A program made the translations under genes and the position numbers. The notes under the pieces are model-generated. The model saw only the letters and a list, made by a program, of their open reading frames with translations, was not told the origin of the DNA and searched no databases. DNA of 54,232 bases, taken from NCBI GenBank assembly GCA_947365965.1, contig CANAZG010000009.1, positions 1-54,232 on the forward strand, given 5' to 3'. How positions within the stretch are numbered: the first letter of the stretch is position 1; each line of letters starts with the position of its first letter. The DNA comes from an uncultured Clostridia bacterium (GTDB lineage Bacteria; Bacillota; Clostridia; Oscillospirales; Oscillospiraceae). Positions 1 through 8,765 of this stretch are shown here, piece by piece.

Positions 1-90
1 ATTCTGGTTATGTTTGCACCTCTTTTTATTGTTGCACTTGCATTGTATATTCAGGTCAAGAAAAAGAATGACGACAAAAAAGCATTCTAA
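1..90 (+). CDS. C-terminal 29 residues of a membrane protein (partial)
   Basis: The reading frame is open from the window edge to a TAA at 88-90. It encodes a hydrophobic stretch (LVMFAPLFIVALALYI) followed by a lysine-rich tail ending KKAF. That is the usual ending of a polytopic permease: last membrane helix, then a charged cytoplasmic tail. It converges on the ornithine carbamoyltransferase gene with only five bases between stops. An arginine/ornithine antiporter would suit the neighbourhood, but nothing in 29 residues proves it, and the convergent orientation argues against membership of the arc operon. Base composition is clearly more AT-rich than the genes that follow. Confidence 0.55.
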   Translation: MLVMFAPLFIVALALYIQVKKKNDDKKAF

Positions 91-95
91 AAGTC

Positions 96-1094
96 TTACC
101 GCCCGATGGTGGCCACCAGCACCGCCTTGATGGAGTGCATCCGGTTCTCCGCCTCGTCGAACACCACCGAGTGGGGGCCCTGGAACACCTCGTCCGTCAC
201 CTCCCGGATGTCCACGCCCTTGGCCTGCCACTCCTTGGCCAGCTTGGTCTCAAAGTCGTGGAAGGAGGGAAGGCAGTGGAGGTAGAGCACGTTCTTGTTG
301 TTGGTGCGGCGCAGGGTCTCCTCCGTCACCCGGTAGGGGGTCAGCAGCCGGGCCCGCTCCGGGATCAGATCCTCCTCCCCCATGGAGGCCCAGATGTCGC
401 CGTAGATCACGTCCGCGCCGGTGAGGGTGCCCTCGTCGTTGGTGATCTCGATGGTGGCCCCGGTCTCCTTGGCCACCGCGTCCACCTGGCGCATGACGGA
501 CTGGTCCACGCCCTCCACCAGCTCCTTGGGCCCCAGGCCCACAAAGTGCATCCCCATCTTGGCGCAGCCGTACATCCACGCGTAGCACATGTTGTTGCGC
601 ACGTCCCCGGGGAACACCACCTTCACATCCTTCAGGGGCTTGGCGCAGTGCTCCTCAATGGTCATCATGTCCGCCAGGATTTGGGTGGGGTGGTCCACGT
701 CGGTCAGGCCGTTCCACACCGGCACGCCGGAATATTTCGCCAGATCCTCCACCGCCTTCTGGTCAAAGCCCCGGTACTCGATGCCGTCAAAGAACCGGCC
801 CAGGACCTTGGCGCTGTCCTTCAGGCTCTCCTTCTTGCCCATCTGGCTGCTGGCCGCGTCCAGATAGGTGACGTGGGCCCCCTCCTGGGTGGCCGCCACC
901 TCGAAGGAGCAGCGGGTGCGGGTGGAGGTCTTCTCAAAGAGCAGGACAATGTGCTTGCCCTTCAGGGCCGGATCGCAGACGCCGGCTCTCCGCTTGCTCT
1001 TGAGATCGTGGCCCAGATCCAGCAGGTACCGGATCTCCTGGGGCGTCAGGTCCATGAGGGTGAGGAAGGATTTTCCTTTCAGATTAACTGCCAT
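96..1094 (-). CDS. argF: Ornithine carbamoyltransferase, probably catabolic
   Basis: Interconverts ornithine plus carbamoyl phosphate and citrulline plus phosphate in the cytoplasm. The 332-residue length is normal for the family. Visible motifs are the carbamoyl-phosphate site STRTR in FEKTSTRTRCSFE, DHPTQ, the SMG-loop-like WASMGEE and the ornithine-site HCLPSFHD. The start at 1094 (MAVNLKGKSF) follows an AAAAGGAGAGACAC leader; an upstream in-frame extension overlaps arcA and lacks family similarity. The gene lies 35 bp downstream of arginine deiminase on the same strand, so the catabolic (arcB) role of phosphorolysing citrulline is likely. No carbamate kinase gene is in the window. The divergently transcribed carAB genes farther on could also supply its substrate if it works anabolically. 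Confidence 0.93.
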   Translation of the reverse strand: MAVNLKGKSFLTLMDLTPQEIRYLLDLGHDLKSKRRAGVCDPALKGKHIVLLFEKTSTRTRCSFEVAATQEGAHVTYLDAASSQMGKKESLKDSAKVLGRFFDGIEYRGFDQKAVEDLAKYSGVPVWNGLTDVDHPTQILADMMTIEEHCAKPLKDVKVVFPGDVRNNMCYAWMYGCAKMGMHFVGLGPKELVEGVDQSVMRQVDAVAKETGATIEITNDEGTLTGADVIYGDIWASMGEEDLIPERARLLTPYRVTEETLRRTNNKNVLYLHCLPSFHDFETKLAKEWQAKGVDIREVTDEVFQGPHSVVFDEAENRMHSIKAVLVATIGR

Positions 1095-1129
1095 GTGTCT
1101 CTCCTTTTGATAAGTGATATGGGACAGGT

Positions 1130-2374
1130 CTACACCACGTCGTCCCGGACAAAGGGCATGGACATGCACCGGGGGCCGCCCCGGCCCCGGCTCAGCTCGC
1201 TGCACGGGATGGTGTGGACGGTGATGCCGTTGTCCTCCAGGATGCGGTTGGTGACGTAGTTGCGCTCATAGACCACCACCTCGCCGGGGGCGATGGCCAG
1301 GGTGTTGCTGCCGTCGCTCCACTGCTCCCGGGCCGCGTCGATGGGGCTGTCGGAGCCGCATTTGATGAGCGTCGCCTGATCCAGCCCCAGGTGATCCTTG
1401 AGAATATCCTCCAGCCGGCCCTGCTCCTCCTGGATGTGGACCCTGCCGTCCACCAGCTCCATGACAAAGACGGTGATCTCGTGGAGGATGTTGGGGTGGA
1501 CGGTAAACTTGTCCCGGTCCACCATGGTGAATACGGTGTCCAGGTGCATGAAGCTGCGGGTCTTGGGGATATCGAAGGCCAGGATCTTCTTGAAGGTCCG
1601 GCTGATGGAGAGGACCGTGTGGGCGAACTTGTCTATGCTGTCCTCCTCCGTGCGCTGGGAGATGCCCACGGCGATCACCTCCGGGGACAAAATCAGGATG
1701 TCGCCCCCCTCCAGGGAGGAGCTCTCCCCGCGGTCGTACCATTTGGGCGCGTCCTTGTAGAGAGGGTGGTACTGGAAGATGAACTTGCCGAAGAGGGTCT
1801 CCCGGTTCCGGGTGACAGTGTGCATCCGGTGGAGGGACACGCCGGTGCCGATGGTGGCGAAGGGGTCCCGGGTGAAATAGAGGTTGGGCATGGGGTCAAT
1901 AATAAAGGGGTAGTCGTCGGACCGGAAGCTGAGGTAGTCGGAGAGCTTTCCGGTCTCAAAGCCCCGGACGTCGCTCTTGCGCACGCCGGCCATCATGGCG
2001 TCCACCAGATGCTCGCCGGACATGATGGCGAAGTAGTCCCGCAGAATCTCCCGGATGCGGTGGCCTGTGATCTCCGCCTCGTCCAGGAACTGTTCCACCA
2101 GCTCCTGCCGGACCTCCGGCTCCGCAATGGTCTCCGCCACAAGGTCCCGGAGGTAGACCACCTCCGCGCCGTTATCCCGCAGGCAGTCGGCAAAGGCGTC
2201 GTGCTCGGCCTGGGCCACCTTCAGGTAGGGGATGTCGTCAAAGAGCAGCCGCTCCAGGTACTCCGGCATCAGGTTCTCCAGCTCCTTGCCCGGGCGGTGG
2301 AGCATCACCCTCCTGAGCCTGCCGATCTCCGAGGTGTTGTGCAGCCCGGTTTTCAGGCCCGTTTCAATGGGCAT
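1130..2374 (-). CDS. arcA: Arginine deiminase
   Basis: Hydrolyses arginine to citrulline and ammonia, the first step of the ADI pathway that gives ATP and acid resistance to anaerobes. The protein is 414 residues, normal length. Features seen are the N-terminal [17 protein letters not shown], the substrate-loop [10 protein letters not shown], the conserved [10 protein letters not shown] and the C-terminal GGPRCMSMP with the nucleophilic Cys403. An AAAAGGAGTGATGCACG leader precedes the ATG. It is the promoter-proximal gene of a two-gene unit with the carbamoyltransferase. I could not find a convincing promoter in the roughly 65 bases between this start and the terminator at 2439-2481. Confidence 0.96.
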   Translation of the reverse strand: MPIETGLKTGLHNTSEIGRLRRVMLHRPGKELENLMPEYLERLLFDDIPYLKVAQAEHDAFADCLRDNGAEVVYLRDLVAETIAEPEVRQELVEQFLDEAEITGHRIREILRDYFAIMSGEHLVDAMMAGVRKSDVRGFETGKLSDYLSFRSDDYPFIIDPMPNLYFTRDPFATIGTGVSLHRMHTVTRNRETLFGKFIFQYHPLYKDAPKWYDRGESSSLEGGDILILSPEVIAVGISQRTEEDSIDKFAHTVLSISRTFKKILAFDIPKTRSFMHLDTVFTMVDRDKFTVHPNILHEITVFVMELVDGRVHIQEEQGRLEDILKDHLGLDQATLIKCGSDSPIDAAREQWSDGSNTLAIAPGEVVVYERNYVTNRILEDNGITVHTIPCSELSRGRGGPRCMSMPFVRDDVV

Positions 2375-2438
2375 CGTGCATCACTCCTTTTCTGCTCCCT
2401 AGGATGACCGGAACAGGCGGATTCCATGCACGGACGGC

Positions 2439-2481
2439 AAAAAAATTGCGCCTCTCCGGCGGGGAGAGACGCGATTTTTTT
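2439..2481. terminator. Bidirectional intrinsic terminator
   Basis: A-run, GC-rich stem with loop, then T-run: AAAAAAATTGCGCCTCTCC pairs imperfectly with GGGAGAGACGCGATTTTTTT across GGCG. It begins one base after the Gx-transporter stop, so it ends the 2482-3334 transcript on the minus strand. The symmetry would also let it work on plus-strand transcription. Confidence 0.85.
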
Positions 2482-2964
2482 CTATATTTTGATCCGCTCT
2501 GTCAGGACGCCTCCCACAGCGCCGATGGCCACGCCGGCCGCCACGCCGGAGACCAGCAGCGCCGGCAGATACCAGGCCAGCCGCCCTGTGCCCAGCGCCG
2601 CCATGGCCACCAGGATCTGGGCGATATTGTGGCTCACGCCCCCGGCCACGCTCACCCCCAGGATGGAGAAGCGGCCTGTGCGCCGCAGCAGGGCCATCAC
2701 CGTCAGGCTCAGGGCCGCCCCGGCCAGGGAGTAGGCGAAGCTGTAGGCGTTGCCGAAGGTCATGGATACCAGCCCCACCCGCGCCAGGGAGATGGCCGCC
2801 GCGTCCCGCAGCCCCATGCGGTAGAGGGCGAAGATCACCACCAGATTGGTCAGCCCCAGCTTCACGCCCGGGGCGGCCGCAGACACGGGGACCATGCTCT
2901 CCAGCCAGGAGAGGACCATGGCCAGGGACGTGAGCAGGGCATAGCGGGCCATTCGTCTTGTCAC
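2482..2964 (-). CDS. Gx transporter family / heptaprenyl diphosphate synthase component I-like membrane protein
   Basis: A 160-residue, very hydrophobic protein with about five membrane segments. The PGVKLGLTNLVVIFAL and LGVSVAGGVSHNIAQ stretches are typical of the Gx-transporter family (HepI-like, small-molecule ECF-type S components). The start is taken as the GTG at 2964 because a strong AGGAGG lies six bases upstream; a longer ATG reading would run through the preceding stop and its ribosome binding site. It follows the NusG-II protein by 10 bp. This pairing is common in Clostridia, often beside ApbE/Rnf functions, and the substrate is unknown. Confidence 0.85.
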   Translation of the reverse strand: MTRRMARYALLTSLAMVLSWLESMVPVSAAAPGVKLGLTNLVVIFALYRMGLRDAAAISLARVGLVSMTFGNAYSFAYSLAGAALSLTVMALLRRTGRFSILGVSVAGGVSHNIAQILVAMAALGTGRLAWYLPALLVSGVAAGVAIGAVGGVLTERIKI

Positions 2965-2974
2965 AGCGCACCTC

Positions 2975-3334
2975 CTAACCCACCGCGGCGTCAAAGCCGG
3001 CGGGCTGTCCCCCCTGGATCTCCACGGTGAGGCGGTGGGGCAGGCACACGATGACCTCCCCCTCCCGGGAGACGGCGCCGGTGCGCACGCAGGTGTGGTC
3101 CCCGCAGTTGGCCTCCCGCACCGCCGCCTGCCCGTTGGCGATCTCCAGCACGTTGTAGGCCGCCTCGCCGCCCACAGTGACGGTCCGGGCCTCCCACAGG
3201 GGGTAGCGGCCCTGCTCCTGGCCGTCCACGGTGACCACCGCCCAGCCGCCCTGGTCCCCGGGCCGCAGGAACAGCCACAGAGTCAGGGCAGCCAGCAGTA
3301 CGCCGGCGGCCAGCAGCAGATCGTTTTTTCGCAT
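2975..3334 (-). CDS. NusG domain II-containing protein, membrane-anchored
   Basis: A 119-residue protein with an N-terminal uncleaved signal or membrane anchor (LLLAAGVLLAALTLWLFL, residues 6-23) and an extracytoplasmic NusG-II fold. The family signature is visible: NVLEIANGQAAVREANCGD, HTCVRTG, then VICLPHRLTVEI. The two cysteines in the CGDHTCV region are conserved in the family. The start at 3334 has an AAAAGGAGGACAGG leader. It is co-transcribed with the Gx transporter 10 bp downstream. The biochemical role of the family is not established. An accessory role for the transporter, such as cofactor or redox handling outside the membrane, is inference. Confidence 0.85.
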   Translation of the reverse strand: MRKNDLLLAAGVLLAALTLWLFLRPGDQGGWAVVTVDGQEQGRYPLWEARTVTVGGEAAYNVLEIANGQAAVREANCGDHTCVRTGAVSREGEVIVCLPHRLTVEIQGGQPAGFDAAVG

Positions 3335-3572
3335 CTGTCCTGTCCTCCTTTTCCGCAGCCCAGGCCCTCCCCGGCAGCGCTGGGGGACGTCCGTCTCCGG
3401 GTAAATGTGAACACAGTATATCCCATTCCCGGAAAAAAGTCTACCGATGGAGGGCCAAAGGACAAAAATCAATTTTGAGGAAAAAGGCGTCCCGCAGAGC
3501 CGCCTGTGGCGCCCCCAGGCCCGCTCAGGGCAAAAACCCGCTCCCCACGAGAGGGTCATCCTCTTTTCTGAC

Positions 3573-3613
3573 GCAGAGAGCGGCGTGACCCACACGGTCA
3601 CGCCGCTCTCTGC
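3573..3613. terminator. Strong hairpin after purH, probable operon terminator without a U-tract
   Basis: An 18-bp perfect inverted repeat, GCAGAGAGCGGCGTGACC, with a five-base loop begins seven bases after the purH stop on the minus strand. Neither side has a proper T-run, so it may act as an mRNA 3' end stabiliser or a weak or factor-assisted terminator. Confidence 0.6.
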
Positions 3614-3620
3614 CGCTGTC

Positions 3621-4805
3621 TCAGTGGTGGAACAGCCGCATTCCGGTAAAAGCCATCACCATGTCGTAGTCGTTGCACTTGGCGATCACCAGATCGTCCC
3701 GGATGGACCCGCCGGGCTCGGCGATGTACCGTACGCCGCTGCGCCGGGCCCGCTCGATGTTGTCCGCGAAGGGGAAGAAGGCGTCGCTGGCCAGGGCCAC
3801 CCCCTTGCGGTTATCCAGCCACGCCCGGGCCTCCTGGACCGTCAGGGGCGCGGGGCGCTGGGTGAAGTAGCGCTGCCAGCTGCCGTCCTGGCACACGTCC
3901 TCCTCGTTGCCGTTGATATAGCTGTCAATGACGTTGTCCCGCTCCGGCCGGCCCAGCTGGGGCAGGAAGGGCAGGGAGAGGACCTTGGGGTGCTGGCGCA
4001 GGTGCCAGGTGTCCGCCTTGGTCCCCGCCAGGCGGGTGCAGTGGATGCGGCTCTGCTGGCCCGCGCCCACGCCGATGGCCTGGCCGTCCACGGCGTAGCA
4101 CACGGAGTTGGACTGGGTGTACTTGAGGGTGATGAGGGCCACGATCAGATCCCGCCGGGCGCTCTCCGGCAGCTCCTGGTTGGCGGTAACGATGTTGTCC
4201 AGCTGCTCAGGGACGATTTTGTACTCGTTGCGGCCCTGCTGGAAGGTGACGCCGTACACGTCCTTGGTCTCCTGGGGGGCGGGGACATAGCCGGGGTCAA
4301 TGGAGACGATGTTGTAATTGCCCTTCCGCTTGGACTTCAGGATCTCCAGGGCCTCGGCGGTGTAGCCGGGGGCGATGACGCCGTCGGATACCTCCCGGGC
4401 AATGAGGCGGGCCGTGGTCTCGTCGCACACGTCGCTCAGCGCCGCCCAGTCCCCGAAGGAGCACAGCCTGTCCGTGCCGCGGGCCCGGGCGTAGGCGCAG
4501 GCCAGGGGGCTCCCGTCCAGCTCCGGGATGTCGTCCACAAAGCAGGCCTGCTTGAGAGTCTTGCTCAGGGGCAGGCCCACGGCGGCGGAGGTGGGAGAGA
4601 CATGCTTGAAGGACGTGGCGGCGGGCAGGCCCGAGGCCTCCCGCAGCTCCTTCACCAGCTGCCACGCGTTCAGCGCATCCAGAAAATTAATGTACCCCGG
4701 CTTGCCGTTGAGCACCGTCACCGGCAGCTCGCCGCCGTCCCGCATAAAGATGCGGGCGGGCTTCTGGTTGGGGTTGCAGCCGTATTTCAGTTCCAGCTCG
4801 TTCAT
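3621..4805 (-). CDS. purH: AICAR transformylase (PurH transformylase domain only)
   Basis: Formylates AICAR to FAICAR using 10-formyl-tetrahydrofolate, the penultimate purine step. At 394 residues it matches only the C-terminal AICARFT domain of ordinary ~520-residue PurH. The N-terminal MGS-like IMP cyclohydrolase domain is absent. The protein begins directly with MNELELKYGCNPNQKPARI and keeps the active-site Lys-His in SFKHVSPTSAA. The ATG at 4805 is preferred to an upstream TTG at 4835. It is last in the pur operon, 69 bp after purB. The missing cyclohydrolase is supplied by the purO-type gene at 6295-7026. Confidence 0.93.
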   Translation of the reverse strand: MNELELKYGCNPNQKPARIFMRDGGELPVTVLNGKPGYINFLDALNAWQLVKELREASGLPAATSFKHVSPTSAAVGLPLSKTLKQACFVDDIPELDGSPLACAYARARGTDRLCSFGDWAALSDVCDETTARLIAREVSDGVIAPGYTAEALEILKSKRKGNYNIVSIDPGYVPAPQETKDVYGVTFQQGRNEYKIVPEQLDNIVTANQELPESARRDLIVALITLKYTQSNSVCYAVDGQAIGVGAGQQSRIHCTRLAGTKADTWHLRQHPKVLSLPFLPQLGRPERDNVIDSYINGNEEDVCQDGSWQRYFTQRPAPLTVQEARAWLDNRKGVALASDAFFPFADNIERARRSGVRYIAEPGGSIRDDLVIAKCNDYDMVMAFTGMRLFHH

Positions 4806-4874
4806 GAACTTTTCCCTTTCTCGCACAAATGACAAAAATGATCGTTTTTTCTTTCCACTTGGGGCGCTGCCGCA

Positions 4875-6311
4875 CTACACCTTCAGCTCCGCCCGCATCC
4901 CCTCGTCCGGATACCGGGCCAGCAGGGGGGCGATCTCCTGGGTCAGGAACTCCGTCACCTGTCCCGGGGCCCGGCCCACGTACTGCGCCGGGTCCATCTG
5001 GGCCTCGATTTCCTCCCGGGTGAGGGGGAAGAGGGGGTCTGAGACAATGCGGTCAATGAGGTCGTTCTGCCCGCCCTCCAGCTTTACCCGCCGGGCGGCG
5101 GCGTGGGAGTGCTCCCGCAGGGCCTCGTGGAGCTCCTGGCGGCTGCCGCCCCGCTTCACCGCCTCCATCATCACGTTCTCCGTGGCCATGAAGGGCAGCT
5201 TCTCCATCACCCGGCGGCGGACCACCCGTTCGTAGACCACCAGCCCGGCGGTGATGTTGATATACAGCTCCAGAATGGCGTCCACGGCCAGAAAGGCCTC
5301 GCTCACCGCCAGACGCTTGTTGGCGCTGTCGTCCAGGGTCCGCTCGAACCACTGGGTGGCTGCGGTCATGGCCGGGTTCACCCCGTCCTGAATGACGAAC
5401 CGGGCCAGGGCGCAGATCCGCTCGGAGCGCATGGGGTTGCGCTTGTAGGGCATGGCGGAGGAGCCGATCTGGTTCTTCTCAAAGGGCTCCTCCATCTCCT
5501 CAAAGGACTGGAGCAGCCGCAGGTCCGTGGCGAACTTGCAGGCGGACTGGGCCACCCCGGACAGGGCCCCCAGCACATAGGCGTCGGTCTTGCGGGAGTA
5601 GGTCTGGCCGGACACGGCCACGCACCGGGCAAAGCCCATCTGCTCCGCCACCAGCGCCTCCAGCCGCTTCACCTTCTCCTCGTCCCCCTCAAAGAGCTCC
5701 ATGAAGCTGGCCTGGGTGCCGGTGGTGCCCTTGGCCCCCCGCAGCCGCAGCACGGAGAGCTGGAACTCCAGGTTCTCCATGTCCATCTTAAGCTCGTTCA
5801 TCCACAGCGCGGCCCGCTTGCCCACCGTGGTCAGCTGGGCGGGCTGGAGGTGGGTGTAGGCCAGACAGGGCAGGTCCTTGTACTGGTCCGCAAAGGCGGA
5901 GAGGTTGCGCAGCACCTGGGCGCACTTGCGCAGGGTGAGATTCATGGCGTCCCGGAGGATGAGGATGTCCGTGTTGTCCCCCACGTAGCAGCTGGTGGCG
6001 CCCAGGTGGATGATCCCCTCGGCGGAGGGGCACTGCTGGCCGTAGGCGTAGACGTGGCTCATCACATCGTGGCGGACCAGCTTCTCCCGGGCCTCGGCCA
6101 CGTCGTAGTTGATATCCTCCGCGTGGGCCTCCAGCTCCTGGATCTGCTCCTGGGTGATGTTCAGCCCCAGCTGCCGCTCCGCCCTGGCCAGGGCGATCCA
6201 CAGCTTCCGCCAGGTGCGGAACTTGTGGTTCTCCGAGAAGAGGTACTGCATCTCCGGGCTGGCGTACCGGGTGGAGAGGGGGGAGGTGTAGCCGTCACGA
6301 TTGCGTTCCAT
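4875..6311 (-). CDS. purB: Adenylosuccinate lyase
   Basis: Cleaves SAICAR to AICAR plus fumarate, and adenylosuccinate to AMP plus fumarate. The protein is 478 residues, standard length. The lyase signature GSSAMPYKRNPMRSE is present, with conserved regions around TYSRKTDAY and HLGATSCYVGDNTD. The start at 6311 (MERNRDGYTSPLSTRYASP) has GGGGAGGG just upstream and overlaps the end of purO by 17 bases, so translation is probably coupled. A much longer in-frame extension upstream is only the shadow of purO. Confidence 0.97.
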   Translation of the reverse strand: MERNRDGYTSPLSTRYASPEMQYLFSENHKFRTWRKLWIALARAERQLGLNITQEQIQELEAHAEDINYDVAEAREKLVRHDVMSHVYAYGQQCPSAEGIIHLGATSCYVGDNTDILILRDAMNLTLRKCAQVLRNLSAFADQYKDLPCLAYTHLQPAQLTTVGKRAALWMNELKMDMENLEFQLSVLRLRGAKGTTGTQASFMELFEGDEEKVKRLEALVAEQMGFARCVAVSGQTYSRKTDAYVLGALSGVAQSACKFATDLRLLQSFEEMEEPFEKNQIGSSAMPYKRNPMRSERICALARFVIQDGVNPAMTAATQWFERTLDDSANKRLAVSEAFLAVDAILELYINITAGLVVYERVVRRRVMEKLPFMATENVMMEAVKRGGSRQELHEALREHSHAAARRVKLEGGQNDLIDRIVSDPLFPLTREEIEAQMDPAQYVGRAPGQVTEFLTQEIAPLLARYPDEGMRAELKV

Positions 6312-7026
6312 GGTTTCCCTCCCCGTGCTTGTTGATGATGACCGTCTGGTGTGCGCCGTCCTCCAGGGCGATGTACCGGACGAACAGGGATACCTTGTTG
6401 TCCTCGTTGAGGCTCTCCCACAGCGCCCGGGCCAGCTCCTCCGGGGACCCGGCCGCCAGGGACACCGGAATGGGCTCCCCGGCAAAGGAGGGCAGGGGGT
6501 TCCCGTCCCCCTGGTAGGTGCTGATGAAGTGGCCCGCACCCGCCGGGGGGTTCTCGTACTCGAAGAAATACCGGCAGCAGCAGGCCGGGTCTCCGTCCAG
6601 GCTCTTGAGGATGGACATTGCGTACTTGCCGTCGGGCAGGACCACGCCGGAGATCCGGGGGGTCCAGTTGGGCCCGTCGGGCTCAAAGGTGCGGCTGTGG
6701 AGGCCGTGGCGGTAGCAGTGGCCGGCGGTCATGCCGTCCCGGATGGTGTCGGTGTGGTCTCCGTTGGTGACGATGGTGACCCCGCTCTCCAGCCGCCGCA
6801 CCGGGTGGTAGATAATAAGGGAGGGATCGGTCATTTTGCTCTCGTCAAAGGCCCGGGTGCGGATGCCGTCCGCCGTCTCCTCAAAGATCCGGTTCCGGCT
6901 GTTCTCGCTGCGGCCCATGATGAAATAGGCGATGACCGCCCGGGTATTGTCTTCGCTGCGGCCCAGCAGGATACCCCGGCCGGGGTAGCTGTTGCCCCGC
7001 AGAAGGGCGCACAGGTCCTGTCTCAT
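6295..7026 (-). CDS. purO: IMP cyclohydrolase, archaeal PurO-like type
   Basis: Closes FAICAR to IMP, the last de novo purine step. The 243-residue protein resembles the archaeal PurO/IMP_cyclohyd family: near the start NSYPGRGILLGRS, then TNGDHTDTI, a TPRI segment and an ISTYQ stretch in the expected order. It is unrelated to the MGS-like domain normally fused in PurH. It begins with an ATGA overlap with purN and overlaps purB at its end, so it is embedded in the operon. Its presence explains why the operon's PurH lacks a cyclohydrolase domain. Confidence 0.88.
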   Translation of the reverse strand: MRQDLCALLRGNSYPGRGILLGRSEDNTRAVIAYFIMGRSENSRNRIFEETADGIRTRAFDESKMTDPSLIIYHPVRRLESGVTIVTNGDHTDTIRDGMTAGHCYRHGLHSRTFEPDGPNWTPRISGVVLPDGKYAMSILKSLDGDPACCCRYFFEYENPPAGAGHFISTYQGDGNPLPSFAGEPIPVSLAAGSPEELARALWESLNEDNKVSLFVRYIALEDGAHQTVIINKHGEGNHGTQS

Positions 7027-7631
7027 AGCTTCTTCTCCTTTTCTTCCACGATTCCGGCGGCCACCTGCTCCGCCGCCTGGGGCAGCAGGATCCACTCCGC
7101 CTGCTCCATCACCCGGCGCTGGAGCGTCTCCGGGGTGTCCCCGGGCAGCACGTCCACCGCCTTCTGGGCGATGATCCGGCCCCCGTCGGGGATGGCGTTG
7201 ACGTAGTGGACCGTGGCCCCGGTCACCTTCACGCCGCAGTCCAGGGCCGCCCGGTGGACCCCCAGGCCGTAGAATCCCTTCCCGCAGAAGGAGGGGATCA
7301 GGGCCGGGTGGATGTTGATGATGGGCCCCGGGAAGCGGTCAATAAAGTCCCCGGAGAGGATGCCCAGAAAGCCGGCCAGCACGGCCATGTCGATGCCGTG
7401 CTCCGCCAGGGCGGCCAGAACCCTCTCCTCAAAGCCCGCCTCCCGGCGGGGGATGACGGCGCAGGGGACATGGGCCCTCTCCGCCCTGGCAATAGCCCCC
7501 ACGCCGGGCTTGTCGGCGATGACCAGGGCGATCTCGCCGCTCTTCAGCGCCCCCCGGGCCTGGCTGTCCAGGAGGGCCTGGAGGTTGGTGCCCCCGCCGG
7601 AGACCAGCACGGCGATCCGCGCCGTCAGCAT
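7023..7631 (-). CDS. purN: Phosphoribosylglycinamide formyltransferase (GAR transformylase)
   Basis: Transfers a formyl group from 10-formyl-THF to GAR. The 202-residue protein carries VLVSGGGTNLQALLD at the phosphate-binding N-terminus, the catalytic INIHPALIPSF with Asn-His, and VTGATVHYVNAIPDGGRII with the catalytic Asp. The gene starts at ATG 7631, overlapping the purM stop in ATGCTGA, and ends in an ATGA overlap with the next gene, so all three are translationally coupled. Confidence 0.96.
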   Translation of the reverse strand: MLTARIAVLVSGGGTNLQALLDSQARGALKSGEIALVIADKPGVGAIARAERAHVPCAVIPRREAGFEERVLAALAEHGIDMAVLAGFLGILSGDFIDRFPGPIINIHPALIPSFCGKGFYGLGVHRAALDCGVKVTGATVHYVNAIPDGGRIIAQKAVDVLPGDTPETLQRRVMEQAEWILLPQAAEQVAAGIVEEKEKKL

Positions 7632-8665
7632 AGGACCACCCGCTCCTCGCCGCCGGGGACGATCTCGCCGATGACCCGGGAGCCCATGCCCTCGCTGTTC
7701 AGGGCGTCGGCGGCCCTGTCCACGTCCTCCCTGGCCACCACCAGCACCATGCCGGTGCCCATGTTGAAGGTGTTGAACATGTCGTGCTCGGAGACGTTCC
7801 CCTTGCGCTGGATGATACGGAAGATGGGATCGATCCACAGGGCGGACTTCTCGATCTTGGCCGTCACGCCCTGGGGCAGGCACCGGGGGATATTCTCATA
7901 GAAGCCGCCGCCGGTGATGTGGCTGATGCCGTGGATGTCGGCGGCCTGGAGGGCGGCCAGCACGGGCTTGACGTAGATCCGGGTGGGGCGCAGCAGCTCC
8001 TCCCCCAGGGTGCGGCCCAGCTCCTCGCTCCACTCGTTCAGATCCACGTTCTCCACGTCCAGCGCCTTGCGCACCAGGGAGAAGCCGTTGGAGTGGACGC
8101 CCTCGGAGCCCAGGGAGAGGATCACGTCCCCAGGCCGGACCCGACTGTTATCCACCATCTTCTCCCGGTCCACCACGCCCACGGCGAAGCCGGCCAGATC
8201 GTAGTCCTGGGGGGCCATGAGGCCGGGGTGCTCGGCGGTCTCGCCGCCGGTGAGGGCGCAGCCCGCCTGGACGCAGCCCTCGGCCACGCCGGCGACGATG
8301 GCGGCCACCTTCTCCGGCTCATTCCTGCCGATGGCGATATAGTCCAGGAAGAAGAGGGGTCTGGCGCCGCAGCAGATGATGTCGTTGACGCACATGGCCA
8401 CGCAGTCGATGCCGATGGTGTCGTGGCGGTCCATCAGCTGGGCAATGCGGATCTTGGTGCCCACGCCGTCGGTGCCGGAGACCAGACAGGGGTGGGCCAT
8501 GCCGGCCACGTCCAGCTGGAACAGGCCGCCAAAGCCGCCGATGCCGTCGGTGACGCCGGGGATCATCGTCCGGGCCACGTGCTTTTTCATCAGCTCCACG
8601 GCCCGGTATCCGGCGGTGATGTCCACGCCTGCGGCCGCGTAGGCGGCGGAGTAACTTTCGCTCAT
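7625..8665 (-). CDS. purM: Phosphoribosylformylglycinamidine cyclo-ligase (AIR synthase)
   Basis: ATP-dependent ring closure of FGAM to AIR. The 346-residue protein is full length. Conserved regions include GTDGVGTK, GGETAEHPGLM, VHSNGFSLVRK and GISHITGGGFYENIPR. The ATG at 8665 follows GAGAGGCAAG. It comes after purF with a 158-bp gap filled by two palindromic repeats in opposite orientation, the only sizeable gap inside the operon. Confidence 0.97.
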   Translation of the reverse strand: MSESYSAAYAAAGVDITAGYRAVELMKKHVARTMIPGVTDGIGGFGGLFQLDVAGMAHPCLVSGTDGVGTKIRIAQLMDRHDTIGIDCVAMCVNDIICCGARPLFFLDYIAIGRNEPEKVAAIVAGVAEGCVQAGCALTGGETAEHPGLMAPQDYDLAGFAVGVVDREKMVDNSRVRPGDVILSLGSEGVHSNGFSLVRKALDVENVDLNEWSEELGRTLGEELLRPTRIYVKPVLAALQAADIHGISHITGGGFYENIPRCLPQGVTAKIEKSALWIDPIFRIIQRKGNVSEHDMFNTFNMGTGMVLVVAREDVDRAADALNSEGMGSRVIGEIVPGGEERVVLC

Positions 8666-8695
8666 CTTGCCTCTCGCTTTCTTGATGAAGTAGTC

Positions 8696-8738
8696 ATTCT
8701 TTTCTTTTGAAAAAGAAAAGAATCAAAAGAAAACTTTA
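8696..8738 (+). repeat. Dispersed AT-rich palindrome, copy 1
   Basis: Thirteen-base arms ATTCTTTTCTTTT / AAAAGAAAAGAAT around GA, followed by a CAAAAGAAAACTTTA tail (8724-8738). It is one of a family also at 8766, 11016, 16343, 17600, 36125 and 43216. It faces copy 2 across 27 bases, so the pair forms a larger inverted structure of about 120 bp between purF and purM. Confidence 0.8.
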
Positions 8739-8765
8739 ATCGCTCTTCTAACGGCGGAACGCGGG

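Noticed and set aside
4875..6686. A 603-residue N-terminally extended adenylosuccinate lyase
   Set aside because: The extra 125 residues are a Pro/Ser/Arg-rich shadow of purO. The ATG at 6311 has a proper ribosome binding site and the normal family N-terminus.
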